DNA of 62,114 bases, from NCBI GenBank assembly GCA_903864315.1, contig CAIPFK010000182.1, forward strand, positions 1 to 62,114, written 5' to 3'. The notes under the pieces were generated by a model. The model made no database searches. It saw only the letters and a list, made by a program, of their open reading frames with translations, and had not been told where the DNA came from. Below are positions 1-8,830 of the stretch, in pieces. This DNA is from an uncultured Burkholderiales bacterium. GTDB lineage: Bacteria > Pseudomonadota > Gammaproteobacteria > Burkholderiales > Burkholderiaceae_C. Positions within the stretch are counted from its first letter, which is position 1. Every line of letters starts with the position of its first letter. Made by a program: the position numbers and the translations under genes.

Positions 1-44
1 CTCTACGCGGGCAAGATTTCACTGCAATTGGGTGCATCGGCTCG

Positions 45-74
45 AGCCCACTAGCCCACTAGCCAGTAGCCAGC
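45..74. repeat. Short degenerate tandem repeat near the left edge
   Basis: Two exact copies of the 8-mer agcccact (45-52 and 53-60) are followed by decayed copies. The tract lies in the noncoding stretch downstream of the first crotonase. It is one of several short tandem repeats in the window. Confidence 0.6.
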
Positions 75-121
75 CCATCCCCCAGGGCTTGGAGCGTCAC
101 CGAGGCGCGTCAGCTCTAAGC

Positions 122-916
122 TCATTGCCCTTTGAAGATGGCAGGACGCTTTTCTTTGAAGGCCTGGATGGCTTCCTTGTAGTCATCCGTGGACTGCACA
201 ACCGCCATGTGAGCCGAGACCGAATCCAAACTCGTTTTGAGATCGGTTTTCAAGGACTGGTAGGTGATTTTCTTGATATCGCGAATTTGGACCGGTGGGC
301 CGTTGGCGATTTTTTCAGCCAACACCATGGCTTGATCCCAAAATACCGCGTCGTCATGGACATGCGTGACCACGCCATGGTCAAGCGCTTCTTCGCTGGA
401 GATGAAGTCCCCGGTCCACATCCACTCAAGCGCCCTGGCCGTTCCCACCAAGCGGGGTAAAAAATAGCATCCGCCGTTGCCGGGGATGAGCCCAACTCGA
501 ATATAGCCCATGGAAAACCGAGCACTTCGACTGGCAAGGCGGATGTCGCAGCCCAGGGCCAAATCCATGCCAGCACCCACCGCCACGCCGTTGACCGCAG
601 CAATCAAAGGCTTTTCAAATTGCTCAACGGCAAAGGCCACTTGGTGCGTGACCTTTTGCAATCGCATTTTTCGCTCTAGCGGTGTTGGAACACTTGCCAC
701 ACCGTCATTGGCTCGTCGACCCAAATCTCCGCCCGAGCAAAATGCATCGCCAGCACCCGTGATCACAAAGCAACCAATGCCAGGGTCATTGTTGGCCATG
801 TCCAAGGCGCTTTTCAATGAGTTGAGCATTTCTTCGCTCAAGGCATTTTTCTTGTCAGGACGATTGAGTTTGGCAATCATCACCCGATGGGTTGTTGTAA
901 TTTCCAAATCAGCCAT
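122..916 (-). CDS. Crotonase-fold protein (enoyl-CoA hydratase/isomerase family), both catalytic Glu replaced
   Basis: A 264-residue protein of normal crotonase length. The oxyanion-hole segments are visible at FCSGGD (about 59-64) and NGVAVGAG (about 109-116). The two glutamates that perform water addition in classical enoyl-CoA hydratase align with Asp118 and Tyr138, so isomerase, hydrolase or another acyl-CoA chemistry is more likely than plain hydration. The ATG at 916 is preceded by an AAGGAA Shine-Dalgarno site. It is the most distal gene of a minus-strand operon with a second crotonase, an acyl-CoA synthetase and a FadB-like enzyme, which places it in degradation of an acyl-CoA. The family call is firm; the substrate is unknown. 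Confidence 0.9.
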   Translation of the reverse strand: MADLEITTTHRVMIAKLNRPDKKNALSEEMLNSLKSALDMANNDPGIGCFVITGAGDAFCSGGDLGRRANDGVASVPTPLERKMRLQKVTHQVAFAVEQFEKPLIAAVNGVAVGAGMDLALGCDIRLASRSARFSMGYIRVGLIPGNGGCYFLPRLVGTARALEWMWTGDFISSEEALDHGVVTHVHDDAVFWDQAMVLAEKIANGPPVQIRDIKKITYQSLKTDLKTSLDSVSAHMAVVQSTDDYKEAIQAFKEKRPAIFKGQ

Positions 917-964
917 GGACTATTCCTTGGTTAAAAAAAGTGATGAGCGGACCATTTCGCCCAC

Positions 965-1714
965 TCAAGCCTTGAGCGTTCGATGGCGAGCGTGCTCTTG
1001 CCTGGCCTTGTCCAAGGATGCCTTCAAGGACGCATTGATCCAACGCTTGTTTTGAGCAAATGCCTTGGGGTCCTTGTTGCCCAACAAATCCGCCATGCTG
1101 CTTGCAACCCGAACCAAGTCTTCGCGAGACGCCAGCGCATGGACAAGCCCCTTGTTGCTGGCTTCTTGTATGGGCATTTTACGTCCGCTTTGAATCAAAT
1201 CCAGGGCCAGCGCCCGCCCCCCAACATGGGTCAAGATATCAATGCCAGAGAATGAAGCAATGCCAATGTCAATCTCTGGCAGAGAAATGCTGGCCGTGTG
1301 AACGGACACACACGCATCGGCCATCAAGGCCATCATGGCGCCGGCTCCAATGGCAGCGCCATTCAACACCACCACCAAGGGTTTAGCGCTGTCCAAAATG
1401 GCATCTTGCAAAGCGGCCAGAGCATGGGAGCGACGGCTCCTTTGCTGCGTGGCGTCAAGACCCTCGGGTTTTTCATGGATATCAACACCAGCGCAAAATA
1501 TCTTTTCACCAGCAGCCGTCAGCACAATGCTTTTGAGGGCGTCATTTGTTTGTGCATCAAGGATGGCCGCGGTTGATTTTTGCATCATCTCCACGGTCAT
1601 GGCGTTGGCTTTTTGTGGCCGGTTGAGCGTCAACCACAACTGACCAGCGACATGAGCGCTCAACAATGGAAGCTCTGTGGTCGCTGAGTTCACTTGATTC
1701 GCTTTGTTGTCCAT
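965..1714 (-). CDS. Crotonase-fold protein (enoyl-CoA hydratase/isomerase family)
   Basis: A 249-residue crotonase. The oxyanion-hole segments FCAGVD and NGAAIGAG are present. Of the two hydratase glutamates, the first aligns with Met (GAGAMMAL) and the second is kept (SLPEI), a pattern seen in isomerases and other non-hydratase members. I chose the ATG at 1714 because GAGAGA stands 7 bases upstream; in-frame starts up to 1741 lack such a site. The neighbour downstream is another crotonase 48 bases away, and the acyl-CoA synthetase lies upstream, so the genes are probably cotranscribed. Substrate not determinable from sequence. Confidence 0.88.
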   Translation of the reverse strand: MDNKANQVNSATTELPLLSAHVAGQLWLTLNRPQKANAMTVEMMQKSTAAILDAQTNDALKSIVLTAAGEKIFCAGVDIHEKPEGLDATQQRSRRSHALAALQDAILDSAKPLVVVLNGAAIGAGAMMALMADACVSVHTASISLPEIDIGIASFSGIDILTHVGGRALALDLIQSGRKMPIQEASNKGLVHALASREDLVRVASSMADLLGNKDPKAFAQNKRWINASLKASLDKARQEHARHRTLKA

Positions 1715-1774
1715 CGAATGGTCTCTCATGGTCTTGGTCACAGGACTGGGCCCGCAACCATATTTAAAAACACC

Positions 1775-3895
1775 TCAGTCCTGGCCACCGAGAACAATCA
1801 ACGCATCCGCACCCACGACCCCTTTGGGCAATACAAACAAGGGGTTGATGTCAATTTCCACGATGTGCTCCTGGTGTTCAAAGGCAAAGTGAGACAACAA
1901 CACCAAGGCGTTGGCCAGCGCAGGCACATCCAGACTTTGGCGGCCCCGTGCCCCTTGGAGGATGGCAAAACACTTGAGCTCGGCAATCATCTCCATGGCG
2001 GTCTGAGTCCCAAAGGGTGCCAATCGACATGACAAGTCGGACAAGACTTCGGTATAAATACCACCGGCCCCCACGACCACCACGGGGCCAAAAACCTGGT
2101 CCTTGATCACCCCCACAATCATCTCAAATCCGTCTTGAATCATTGGGGAAATCAGCAAGCCTTCCACCCGGGCTTTGGGGGCACGTTGTCCAACACTGGT
2201 CAAAATGTCTTGGATGGCTTGGCTCAATTCTTTGGCACTGCCAACACCGACTTTGACCCCCCCCACTTCGGTTTTGTGGGGGATGTCTTGGGAGATGACC
2301 TTGACCACGACAGGGTAGGAGGGAGCAGCGGGTGACGCTAATTCTTGCAAACCCAGCACCACATCCTCGCCAAAGGGGATGCCAATGCGAGAGAGAATGG
2401 ACTTTGAGCTGACTTCAGTAAGCAGCTCTTGCGCCAAGAGCGCATCCAAACCCTCAAGCTTGAAAGAGAGACTTGAATACGCATTGTCCTCATCCATGCG
2501 CATGCGTTCTTGGCATTGGCGGTAACGCAGCAATGCGCCCATGGCTCTTGCGACCCGCGAAGGAGAAGACAGCACAGGAATTCCCGCTTGGGCCAGCACT
2601 GTCTGAGCATTGGAAAACTCCTCCTTGGGCGCACTGGAGAAAATCATGATGGGCTTGACTGTGGTCTGAGACACCCGCGCGAGCACTTGTGCCGCGGCCA
2701 AACTGCCGGACTTGCCGGTCGTGGCCAAATTCACACACAGTGAATCGACCTGGGGATCCTCCAGCACGGCGTGCAGGGCTTTCTCAAGTTTTTCTTGATT
2801 GGCCATGGAGAAATAACCTGCAGTCAAATCAATCGGGTTGTGAACTGCGCCCATGTGGGGAACGACCAAGCTGAGTTTTGTTTGAGTGGACTCTTGCAAC
2901 TCAACCACATTCAATCCAACCCGCTCGCCAGCATCGGCAAAGACAATGGCAGACCCGCCCGATACGCCCATCACAGCGACACCATTCGAGTTTGGAAATT
3001 TACGAGGAGCAAACGCTTGCAAGAAATCCACCGCATCGCTCAGTTCTTGAATTTCAACAATACCGGTCTGTTTGAAGAGGGCTTGATAAAAATCGTATCG
3101 CCCAGTCATGCTCGCCGTGTGCGAGGCAGCGGCCTTGGCGCCTTGCTCAGTGACGCCCCCTTTCCACAGGAAGATGGGTTTGCCCACCTTCATGGCTTGG
3201 CGACCCACTTCAAGCAATGCACGTCCGTCGTGAACACCCTCGATATAGACCACGATGCTGCTGGTCAATGCATCAGCAAGCAAAGCCTCAACCAAATGCA
3301 CTGAGTTGATATCGCTCTCATTGCCAGTCGCAATCACATGCCGAAAGCCAATCCCCTGCTCGGCACAGGACAAGGCAATGCTGTACCCGAAACCACCACT
3401 TTGTGTGACCAAGGAGACGCCACCCGCCACCAGTTGAGGGGGTCGTGTCATGCTCCCAAACGCAGCAAAGACATTGGCATGCACATTGACAAAACCCAAG
3501 CAGTTGGGCCCCAAAATTCGCACACCACCCGCCTTGGCGGCTTGCAAGACGGCTTTCTCTAGCGCAATGCCAGACTCACCCGTTTCTCGAAATCCTCCAC
3601 TCAAGATCAACACAAATGGCACGCCTTTGCTTGCACACTCTTGAACGATGGGCAAAACGCCTTTTGCGGGCACGCCAATCACCACCAAGTCAATCTCACC
3701 GGGGACAGCCAAGACCGAGGAGAAACACGGCAAGCCTTCAAAGGCCTCATACTTGGGGTTGATGGGATAAATGGCGCCAGCGTAGTCATTCTTGATGAGT
3801 GCGCACACCGACTGGGAACTCGGTCTGGACAAATCCTCAGACACGCCCACCACAGCGATCGCTCTTGGATCAAACAATTGCGTAAAGTCGTTCAT
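1775..3895 (-). CDS. ADP-forming acyl-CoA synthetase (acetate-CoA ligase family, alpha-beta fusion)
   Basis: A 706-residue single-chain NDP-forming acyl-CoA synthetase. It has an N-terminal CoA-binding Rossmann domain (about 1-130), a succinyl-CoA-ligase-like region (about 150-460) and a C-terminal ATP-grasp domain (about 480-700). His259 in ASHTASMTG fits the phosphorylated histidine of the family. Members activate a carboxylic acid to its CoA thioester with ATP giving ADP and phosphate, or run the reverse. It lies 8 bases downstream of rubredoxin and upstream of two crotonases, so it probably activates the acid that the operon degrades. Not acetate-specific on this evidence; substrate open. 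Confidence 0.92.
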   Translation of the reverse strand: MNDFTQLFDPRAIAVVGVSEDLSRPSSQSVCALIKNDYAGAIYPINPKYEAFEGLPCFSSVLAVPGEIDLVVIGVPAKGVLPIVQECASKGVPFVLILSGGFRETGESGIALEKAVLQAAKAGGVRILGPNCLGFVNVHANVFAAFGSMTRPPQLVAGGVSLVTQSGGFGYSIALSCAEQGIGFRHVIATGNESDINSVHLVEALLADALTSSIVVYIEGVHDGRALLEVGRQAMKVGKPIFLWKGGVTEQGAKAAASHTASMTGRYDFYQALFKQTGIVEIQELSDAVDFLQAFAPRKFPNSNGVAVMGVSGGSAIVFADAGERVGLNVVELQESTQTKLSLVVPHMGAVHNPIDLTAGYFSMANQEKLEKALHAVLEDPQVDSLCVNLATTGKSGSLAAAQVLARVSQTTVKPIMIFSSAPKEEFSNAQTVLAQAGIPVLSSPSRVARAMGALLRYRQCQERMRMDEDNAYSSLSFKLEGLDALLAQELLTEVSSKSILSRIGIPFGEDVVLGLQELASPAAPSYPVVVKVISQDIPHKTEVGGVKVGVGSAKELSQAIQDILTSVGQRAPKARVEGLLISPMIQDGFEMIVGVIKDQVFGPVVVVGAGGIYTEVLSDLSCRLAPFGTQTAMEMIAELKCFAILQGARGRQSLDVPALANALVLLSHFAFEHQEHIVEIDINPLFVLPKGVVGADALIVLGGQD

Positions 3896-3903
3896 GAATA
3901 CTC

Positions 3904-4164
3904 TTAAATTTCCACCAACTCGAAATCAGACTTTGGCACAGAACAATCGGGACAAATCCAGTCCCCTGGCACATCGGCCCACACTGTGCCAGGTTGGATG
4001 CCTGCTTCAGGCATGCCCATGGACTCGTCGTACAAAAAGCCACACAAAACACAGACCCAAACCCTCCAGGGTGTCGGCGCAGATGCAGACACTGGGGGCT
4101 GGCCGACATCATTCGAGGGAATGATCAGATTGGGCAAATTGGTGGAATTGATGGGATGGGTCAT
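3904..4164 (-). CDS. Rubredoxin
   Basis: An 86-residue protein ending in a rubredoxin domain: two CxxC knuckles, CVLC (Cys38, Cys41) and CPDC (Cys71, Cys74), hold one iron. The aromatic and acidic residues typical of the fold surround them. The first 30 residues are a low-complexity extension not usual for short rubredoxins. The ATG at 4164 is used; a TTG lies two codons upstream. It sits inside an acyl-CoA catabolic operon, 8 bases from the synthetase gene. Rubredoxins pass electrons to oxygenases or accept them from dehydrogenases; no alkane hydroxylase or rubredoxin reductase is visible nearby, so the partner is unknown. Confidence 0.93.
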   Translation of the reverse strand: MTHPINSTNLPNLIIPSNDVGQPPVSASAPTPWRVWVCVLCGFLYDESMGMPEAGIQPGTVWADVPGDWICPDCSVPKSDFELVEI

Positions 4165-4251
4165 GAACAAAATTTCCCGATCATTTGAGGTTTGTTGTGC
4201 AAGAAAAGTGGGCCTGGGTATACAACGACCATGGCAAGAAGTTTGGCCTCA

Positions 4252-6363
4252 TCAAAATGCAGTCGAGCGCAACTCGCGAAGCGTCTCACCGCTCAAGAGC
4301 AAGGCATTGAGCAGTTCTGCGGGTCTCCAGCGCTCTCCGTAATGGGCATGCCACTGCGTGATTTGTCGGTGAAGTTCTTGAACGCCCACTGTATCGGCCC
4401 AAAACATCAGTCCGCCGCGGTGTCTGGGAAAACCAAAGCCGTAAATCCACATCACATCGATATCACTGGCCCGATAAGCTTTTCCTTCTTGGAGAATTTT
4501 GCATGCCTCATTGACAGATGCAAAAAGCAAACGTTTGAGGATTTCATCATCACTGAAGACTTTTTGCTCAACGCCAAGTTCGCGGTTGAGAGCCGTGATG
4601 ATGGGCATCAAGCCTTCATCGATCTGGGGGACCCTGCTGCCGTCTTCATAACGATACCAACCGAGCTTGGTTTTTTGACCATGGCGACCCAACTCAACCA
4701 AGTGGTCAGGGACATGGAGTTTGCGAAAATTGGGGTTCGCAGCAGCGCGTCTTTTGCGGGTGTCATAGCTCACATCCAATCCCGACAAATCACTCACTGC
4801 AAAAGGCCCCATGGGATAGCCAAACTCTCGCATCACTTGATCGATGTGATACGGAGACGCCCCTTCTTCAAGCAGCAACATGGCTTCGCTCACCAATGCG
4901 GCACGACTTCGGTTGGCCGCAAAGCCATCACAAGTGCCCGACAACACGGTGACTTTTCCAATATCACCGCCCATTTTCATGGCCCGCGCAATCACCTCAA
5001 CCGAGGTTTGATCGCCTTTGACGATTTCACACAACTTCATCACATTGGCTGGCGCAAAAAAATGCGCCCCCGCCACATCGTGGGGTCTTTTTGTACATTG
5101 GGCCATGGTGTTGATGTCAATGGCCGACGAGTTTGTCAAGAGCAAAGCGCCAGGCTTCATCACCGCGTCAAGTTGAGTGAAGACCTCTTTTTTCAAATCA
5201 ATGCGCTCAAATACCGCTTCAATGACTGCATCGCATTGGGCCAAATCGGTGTAGTTCAAAGTGCCCTGGATGAGCTTGAGTGCCTCATCCATTGCTGACT
5301 GGGTGAGCTTGCCGCTTTTGACACGGGCAGCATACAGTCCCGCGATTTTGGCCAAACCGCGCTCCAAGTTCTCTGGACTGGCTTCCAACACCGTCACCGG
5401 CACCCCCCGATCAGCAAAACACACCGCAATGCCGCTGCCCATGGTGCCAGCGCCCACGATGGCCACTGAAGCCACACGGCTAGGCTCATAGTCAGGTGGC
5501 AGATGAGGAACTTTTTTGACCTCTCGCTCAGCAAAAAAAACATAGCGCAAGGCTTTGGAATCGGCAGAGTTCTCCAGCTCAGCCATGTGGGTGCGCTCGA
5601 GATTCAAACCTTCCTCAAAGTCCATGAACAAGGACGCCTTCACACACTCGATCACACAGTCATGAACTCTCAAGCGACGCGTCTTTTGACTCAAAGCATT
5701 GTCAAGCAAGGAGAGCATTTGAGGATTGGCTCTGGCCGCGTCAAGACACGTCATTTTCTCACTGGTGCGAGGCATGGGCCTCAAAGCACTGATCTTTTGA
5801 GCAAACTCAATGGCCGCAGATTTCAAATCTTTCGCATCGACAATTTCATCCAATATCCCCAAATCGAGCGCCTCTTTGGCTGCGATATGCCGAGACGACA
5901 AAATGATCTCAAGGGCGAGCTCCGGTCCAATCAACCGAGAGAGGCGTTGTGTACCACCGCCAGCGGGCAAGATGCCCAACTTCACCTCCGGCAGACCCAC
6001 TCGCGCACTCGGCGAGCCAACTCGGTAGTGACATGCGAGAGCGTGCTCCAAGCCACCACCCAAGGCGAACCCGTTGATCGCGGCAACCACAGGTTTTTGA
6101 CTCGACTCCAGCGCTTTGGCGCTCACATGGGTGGAGACAGGGCGGGCTTTCCCAAACTGCCGGATATCAGCACCCGCGATGAAATTCTTGCCTTGACCCA
6201 TCAAGACGAAGGCGAACACCTCGGGGTCTTCATTGCCCAAGCGCAAAGCCTCGATGACGCCCTCTCTCACCCCAGGGCCCAACGCATTGACGGGCGGGTT
6301 GTCAACTGTGATCACACCCACCCCACCGATTTTTTCGAACCTCACATTTTGAAATTCACTCAT
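4252..6363 (-). CDS. Bifunctional enoyl-CoA hydratase / 3-hydroxyacyl-CoA dehydrogenase (FadB-like)
   Basis: A 703-residue fusion. The N-terminal crotonase domain (about 1-190) keeps both catalytic glutamates, in GGGLEHAL and GLPEVKLG, so it should hydrate enoyl-CoA. A linker leads to an NAD-binding domain starting with VAIVGAGTMGSG (about 300) and the dehydrogenase signature HFFAPANVMKLCEIV, followed by two C-terminal 3HCDH domains. It therefore performs two successive beta-oxidation steps. The ATG at 6363 has GGGA upstream with good spacing; an ATG at 6375 is the alternative. It is the first gene of the minus-strand operon, divergent from the lactonase gene across a 278-base region. Confidence 0.94.
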   Translation of the reverse strand: MSEFQNVRFEKIGGVGVITVDNPPVNALGPGVREGVIEALRLGNEDPEVFAFVLMGQGKNFIAGADIRQFGKARPVSTHVSAKALESSQKPVVAAINGFALGGGLEHALACHYRVGSPSARVGLPEVKLGILPAGGGTQRLSRLIGPELALEIILSSRHIAAKEALDLGILDEIVDAKDLKSAAIEFAQKISALRPMPRTSEKMTCLDAARANPQMLSLLDNALSQKTRRLRVHDCVIECVKASLFMDFEEGLNLERTHMAELENSADSKALRYVFFAEREVKKVPHLPPDYEPSRVASVAIVGAGTMGSGIAVCFADRGVPVTVLEASPENLERGLAKIAGLYAARVKSGKLTQSAMDEALKLIQGTLNYTDLAQCDAVIEAVFERIDLKKEVFTQLDAVMKPGALLLTNSSAIDINTMAQCTKRPHDVAGAHFFAPANVMKLCEIVKGDQTSVEVIARAMKMGGDIGKVTVLSGTCDGFAANRSRAALVSEAMLLLEEGASPYHIDQVMREFGYPMGPFAVSDLSGLDVSYDTRKRRAAANPNFRKLHVPDHLVELGRHGQKTKLGWYRYEDGSRVPQIDEGLMPIITALNRELGVEQKVFSDDEILKRLLFASVNEACKILQEGKAYRASDIDVMWIYGFGFPRHRGGLMFWADTVGVQELHRQITQWHAHYGERWRPAELLNALLLSGETLRELRSTAF

Positions 6364-6486
6364 GCCGCGTCCCATAGTGCATCAACGCCAAGCCAGCGTT
6401 TTGGCCTCATCACGCTGCTAAAAATAAAGGCGCGAATTGACGATTTTCATTCAACAATGTTATCATGAGTTTTGTTCTACAACATC

Positions 6487-6505
6487 GGTTTCAGTGGGTG
6501 AAACC
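6487..6505. promoter_or_regulatory. Perfect inverted repeat, candidate operator
   Basis: GGTTTCA-GTGGG-TGAAACC is a perfect 7-bp dyad with a 5-base spacer. It lies in the divergent promoter region between the FadB-like gene (start 6363, minus) and the lactonase gene (start 6642, plus). Size and position fit a dimeric repressor site. No regulator gene is nearby, so the binding protein is unknown. Confidence 0.5.
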
Positions 6506-6560
6506 ATGGTGTGCTGGCATGATTGTTCTTGATCAATTTCCCAAAATCGATCTGACAAAC

Positions 6561-6580
6561 ACCGAACAAAACCGAACAAG
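6561..6580 (+). repeat. 10-bp direct repeat in the divergent promoter region
   Basis: Two adjacent copies of accgaacaa followed by a or g stand 61 bases upstream of the lactonase start. They could be regulator half-sites one helical turn apart or a simple duplication. Confidence 0.45.
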
Positions 6581-6641
6581 AAATATCTCAGCTCCACGCT
6601 CTTTTGGGCCAGCTCGACTGGTCTCTTAGCGCTGCTAGACC

Positions 6642-7865
6642 ATGAACCAGTTTTCACCAACACGCAGTGACCCGATGTTGCAACCAATCTCCTCCCCAAC
6701 AGAACGCATTGCCTTGTACAGTGCCGTTGATGACACACTGACGCACTTCGAGGTGCATCCTGAAACGGGCTCTCTGACGCAGCACGGCAGCATCACCATC
6801 AAAGCCAAGGTTCAATACGCTTGGAAGCATCCTCAACTCCCCAGGCTTTATGTCTCGAGCAGCAACGGTGGACCTCACAAAGTGTCGGACTGCAACCATG
6901 TGAGCGCTTTCACCATTGAGTGCGATGGCTCTTTGACTCCACTTGGGCAAGACGCGGTGCTTGATCGACGCGCAGTCCACATGTGCATCGATCCAAGCGG
7001 TCGGTTCGCCATCAATGCTCACAATTACCCGGTCTGTGGCCTGAGTGTGCATGAGCTCAACCAAGACGGCTCGATCCAAGAAAAACTGCCCGAGGTGAGC
7101 CACCTCCACTATGGAATATACCCGCATCAAGTGATGACATTTCCCTCTGGTCAACACGTGATGATTGTCGACAGAGGCAACAAAGCGAGCGCAGACAAGC
7201 CCGAAGAGCCTGGTGCGCTTAGAACTTACCGATTTGACAATGGCATTTTGTCTCAAGCCCAAGTCGTGGCCCCCCATGGTGGGTTTGGCTTTGGACCTCG
7301 GCATGTGTCCTTTCACCCCAAGGCGCCTTGGGTCTATGTTTGCGACGAGCGTTTCAATCGCTTGTACATGTTTCGATTCAAAGACGATCAACTCGAGCAC
7401 CAAGCCGCTTACTGCCAAGAAATCCTCATGCAGCCCAACTTGGTGAGACCACGTCAAATCGCTGGCCCCATTCATGTCCACCCCAAGGGGCACGTGGTCT
7501 ATGTTGCCAATCGCTCGGATCACAGCATTGAAGAAAATGGCGTCAACGTGTTCAATGGCGGCGAGAACAACATCGCTGTTTATCAAATCAATCCTGAGAG
7601 CGGTAGACCTGATTTGATTCAACACATCGACACGCAGAGTTTCCATGTGAGAACCTTTGCCATTGATCCCAACGGTCGATTTCTCATCACGGCCAGCATC
7701 AAGCCTTTGTCCATCAAAAAAGAAGGTGGACTTGAAGTGATTCCGGCAAGACTCACGGTGTTTAGAATTCTTGTCGACGGTCAACTGGAATTTTTAAGTA
7801 CGCATGACATTGCCACAACAGGCCATCAAATGCAGTATTGGGTTGGAGCGGCCAACACCGTCTGA
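6642..7865 (+). CDS. Seven-bladed beta-propeller lactonase (6-phosphogluconolactonase/carboxymuconate cyclase type)
   Basis: A 407-residue protein with repeated propeller blades, for example the phrases beginning HPKAPWVYVCDERFNRLYMF and HPKGHVVYVANRSDHSI and the closing DPNGRFLITAS. This matches the Pgl/carboxymuconate-cyclase lactonase family, whose members open lactone rings or cyclise muconates. No signal peptide is seen, so it is probably cytoplasmic. The ATG at 6642 is used; Met12 is an alternative. It opens a plus-strand gene run that also carries an SMP-30-type lactonase and an RraA-type aldolase, suggesting breakdown of a sugar-acid or aromatic-derived lactone. Its true substrate is unknown. 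Confidence 0.85.
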   Translation: MNQFSPTRSDPMLQPISSPTERIALYSAVDDTLTHFEVHPETGSLTQHGSITIKAKVQYAWKHPQLPRLYVSSSNGGPHKVSDCNHVSAFTIECDGSLTPLGQDAVLDRRAVHMCIDPSGRFAINAHNYPVCGLSVHELNQDGSIQEKLPEVSHLHYGIYPHQVMTFPSGQHVMIVDRGNKASADKPEEPGALRTYRFDNGILSQAQVVAPHGGFGFGPRHVSFHPKAPWVYVCDERFNRLYMFRFKDDQLEHQAAYCQEILMQPNLVRPRQIAGPIHVHPKGHVVYVANRSDHSIEENGVNVFNGGENNIAVYQINPESGRPDLIQHIDTQSFHVRTFAIDPNGRFLITASIKPLSIKKEGGLEVIPARLTVFRILVDGQLEFLSTHDIATTGHQMQYWVGAANTV

Positions 7866-8103
7866 GTTCATCCCCAGACTTGACGATGCTCCAGTCTGTC
7901 ATTTCTTCTCTCTCATGCCAGGCATTGGTACTAACCATTGCTTCCTGAGCTTGGTAAGTGCCTAAAATTAGGGCATCCCCCAGCGCTTCATACCTCAACA
8001 GGCGGCGGGCCAACCATGTGAGCCCGTTGAGCTCCTGGACTCAGACCTTGATCCCCTACTCTGAACTCCTCTCCAACTTCACTCTTTTCTCCCAACACCC
8101 ACC

Positions 8104-8829
8104 ATGAAAAAACTCATCGGCAAAGTCCCCCCCGAAGCCGTCAAATTCCTCGAAATCCCACGCTTGCCAGCGTCTCTGATTGAGCGCTTCAAAAAGCTAG
8201 AAGACCTGAGCGGAGACTTGTCGGACGCCATGGATCTCATCGGCATTGAAGGGGTTGTGCCTGCAAGCGTCTTGAAGCCCAATTTGATCGCCACCAAAAT
8301 GGTCGGCCAAGCGGTGACGGTGAGAAATGTGGAAAGAGTTGGCACACCGCACCTGAACGCCTTGACTGGCAAAGGCACCATGGGCGAACACGAAGCCTAC
8401 AACCTCTCGGAGCCCGGAGACGTCATTGTCATCGAAGGCCTCGTGGGTGTCTCCAATATGGGAGGACAGTCCGCCACGTTGGCCCACCGCTCAGGATGTG
8501 CCGGCGCCATCATCGATGGCAGCTACCGCGACCCCGATGTCTCCAGAACCCATGGCTTTCCCATCTGGGCCCAAGGAGCCACCCCCATCACGGGCAAGTG
8601 GCGACTGCAAACCTGCGAGATCAACGGCACGGTGCGAATTGGCGGTGTCGCAGTGCGAGCGGGTGACTTGGTCGCGGCCGATGAGGCAGGCGTCGTGTTC
8701 ATCCCATTTGACAGAGTAAAAGAGGTGCTCGAGGCTGCAGAAAAGATCCATCAAGGTGATCTGCGTCAAAAGAAGGACATTGACGCTGGGGTAGATTTGG
8801 CAGTCTTGGCCCAAACAAAATACAAATAA
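8104..8829 (+). CDS. RraA-like aldolase/decarboxylase (4-hydroxy-4-methyl-2-oxoglutarate aldolase family)
   Basis: A 241-residue protein of the RraA/HMG-aldolase fold. The divalent-metal and pyruvate-binding signature is visible as DGSYRD (Arg142, Asp143), preceded by a glycine-rich loop around 119-125 and followed by GDLVAADEAGVV. Such enzymes cleave 4-hydroxy-4-methyl- or 4-carboxy-4-hydroxy-2-oxo acids to pyruvate or oxaloacetate and decarboxylate oxaloacetate. The RNase-inhibitor RraA is shorter and lacks this metabolic context. The stop is followed after one base by the SMP-30 lactonase gene, so the two are translationally close and probably act in one pathway. Confidence 0.87.
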   Translation: MKKLIGKVPPEAVKFLEIPRLPASLIERFKKLEDLSGDLSDAMDLIGIEGVVPASVLKPNLIATKMVGQAVTVRNVERVGTPHLNALTGKGTMGEHEAYNLSEPGDVIVIEGLVGVSNMGGQSATLAHRSGCAGAIIDGSYRDPDVSRTHGFPIWAQGATPITGKWRLQTCEINGTVRIGGVAVRAGDLVAADEAGVVFIPFDRVKEVLEAAEKIHQGDLRQKKDIDAGVDLAVLAQTKYK

Positions 8830-8830
8830 G

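Noticed and set aside
4192-5298. Plus-strand ORF (368 codons) opposite the FadB-like gene
   Set aside because: Antisense shadow of a well-supported bifunctional enzyme; no domain seen.
6654-7784. Long minus-strand ORF (376 codons) opposite the lactonase
   Set aside because: The plus-strand lactonase has clear family motifs; the antisense frame has no recognisable domain and arises from codon bias.
7872-7900. Hairpin after the lactonase stop as a terminator
   Set aside because: A CAGACT/AGTCTG stem of 6 bp with a 12-base loop and no U run is too weak to call.
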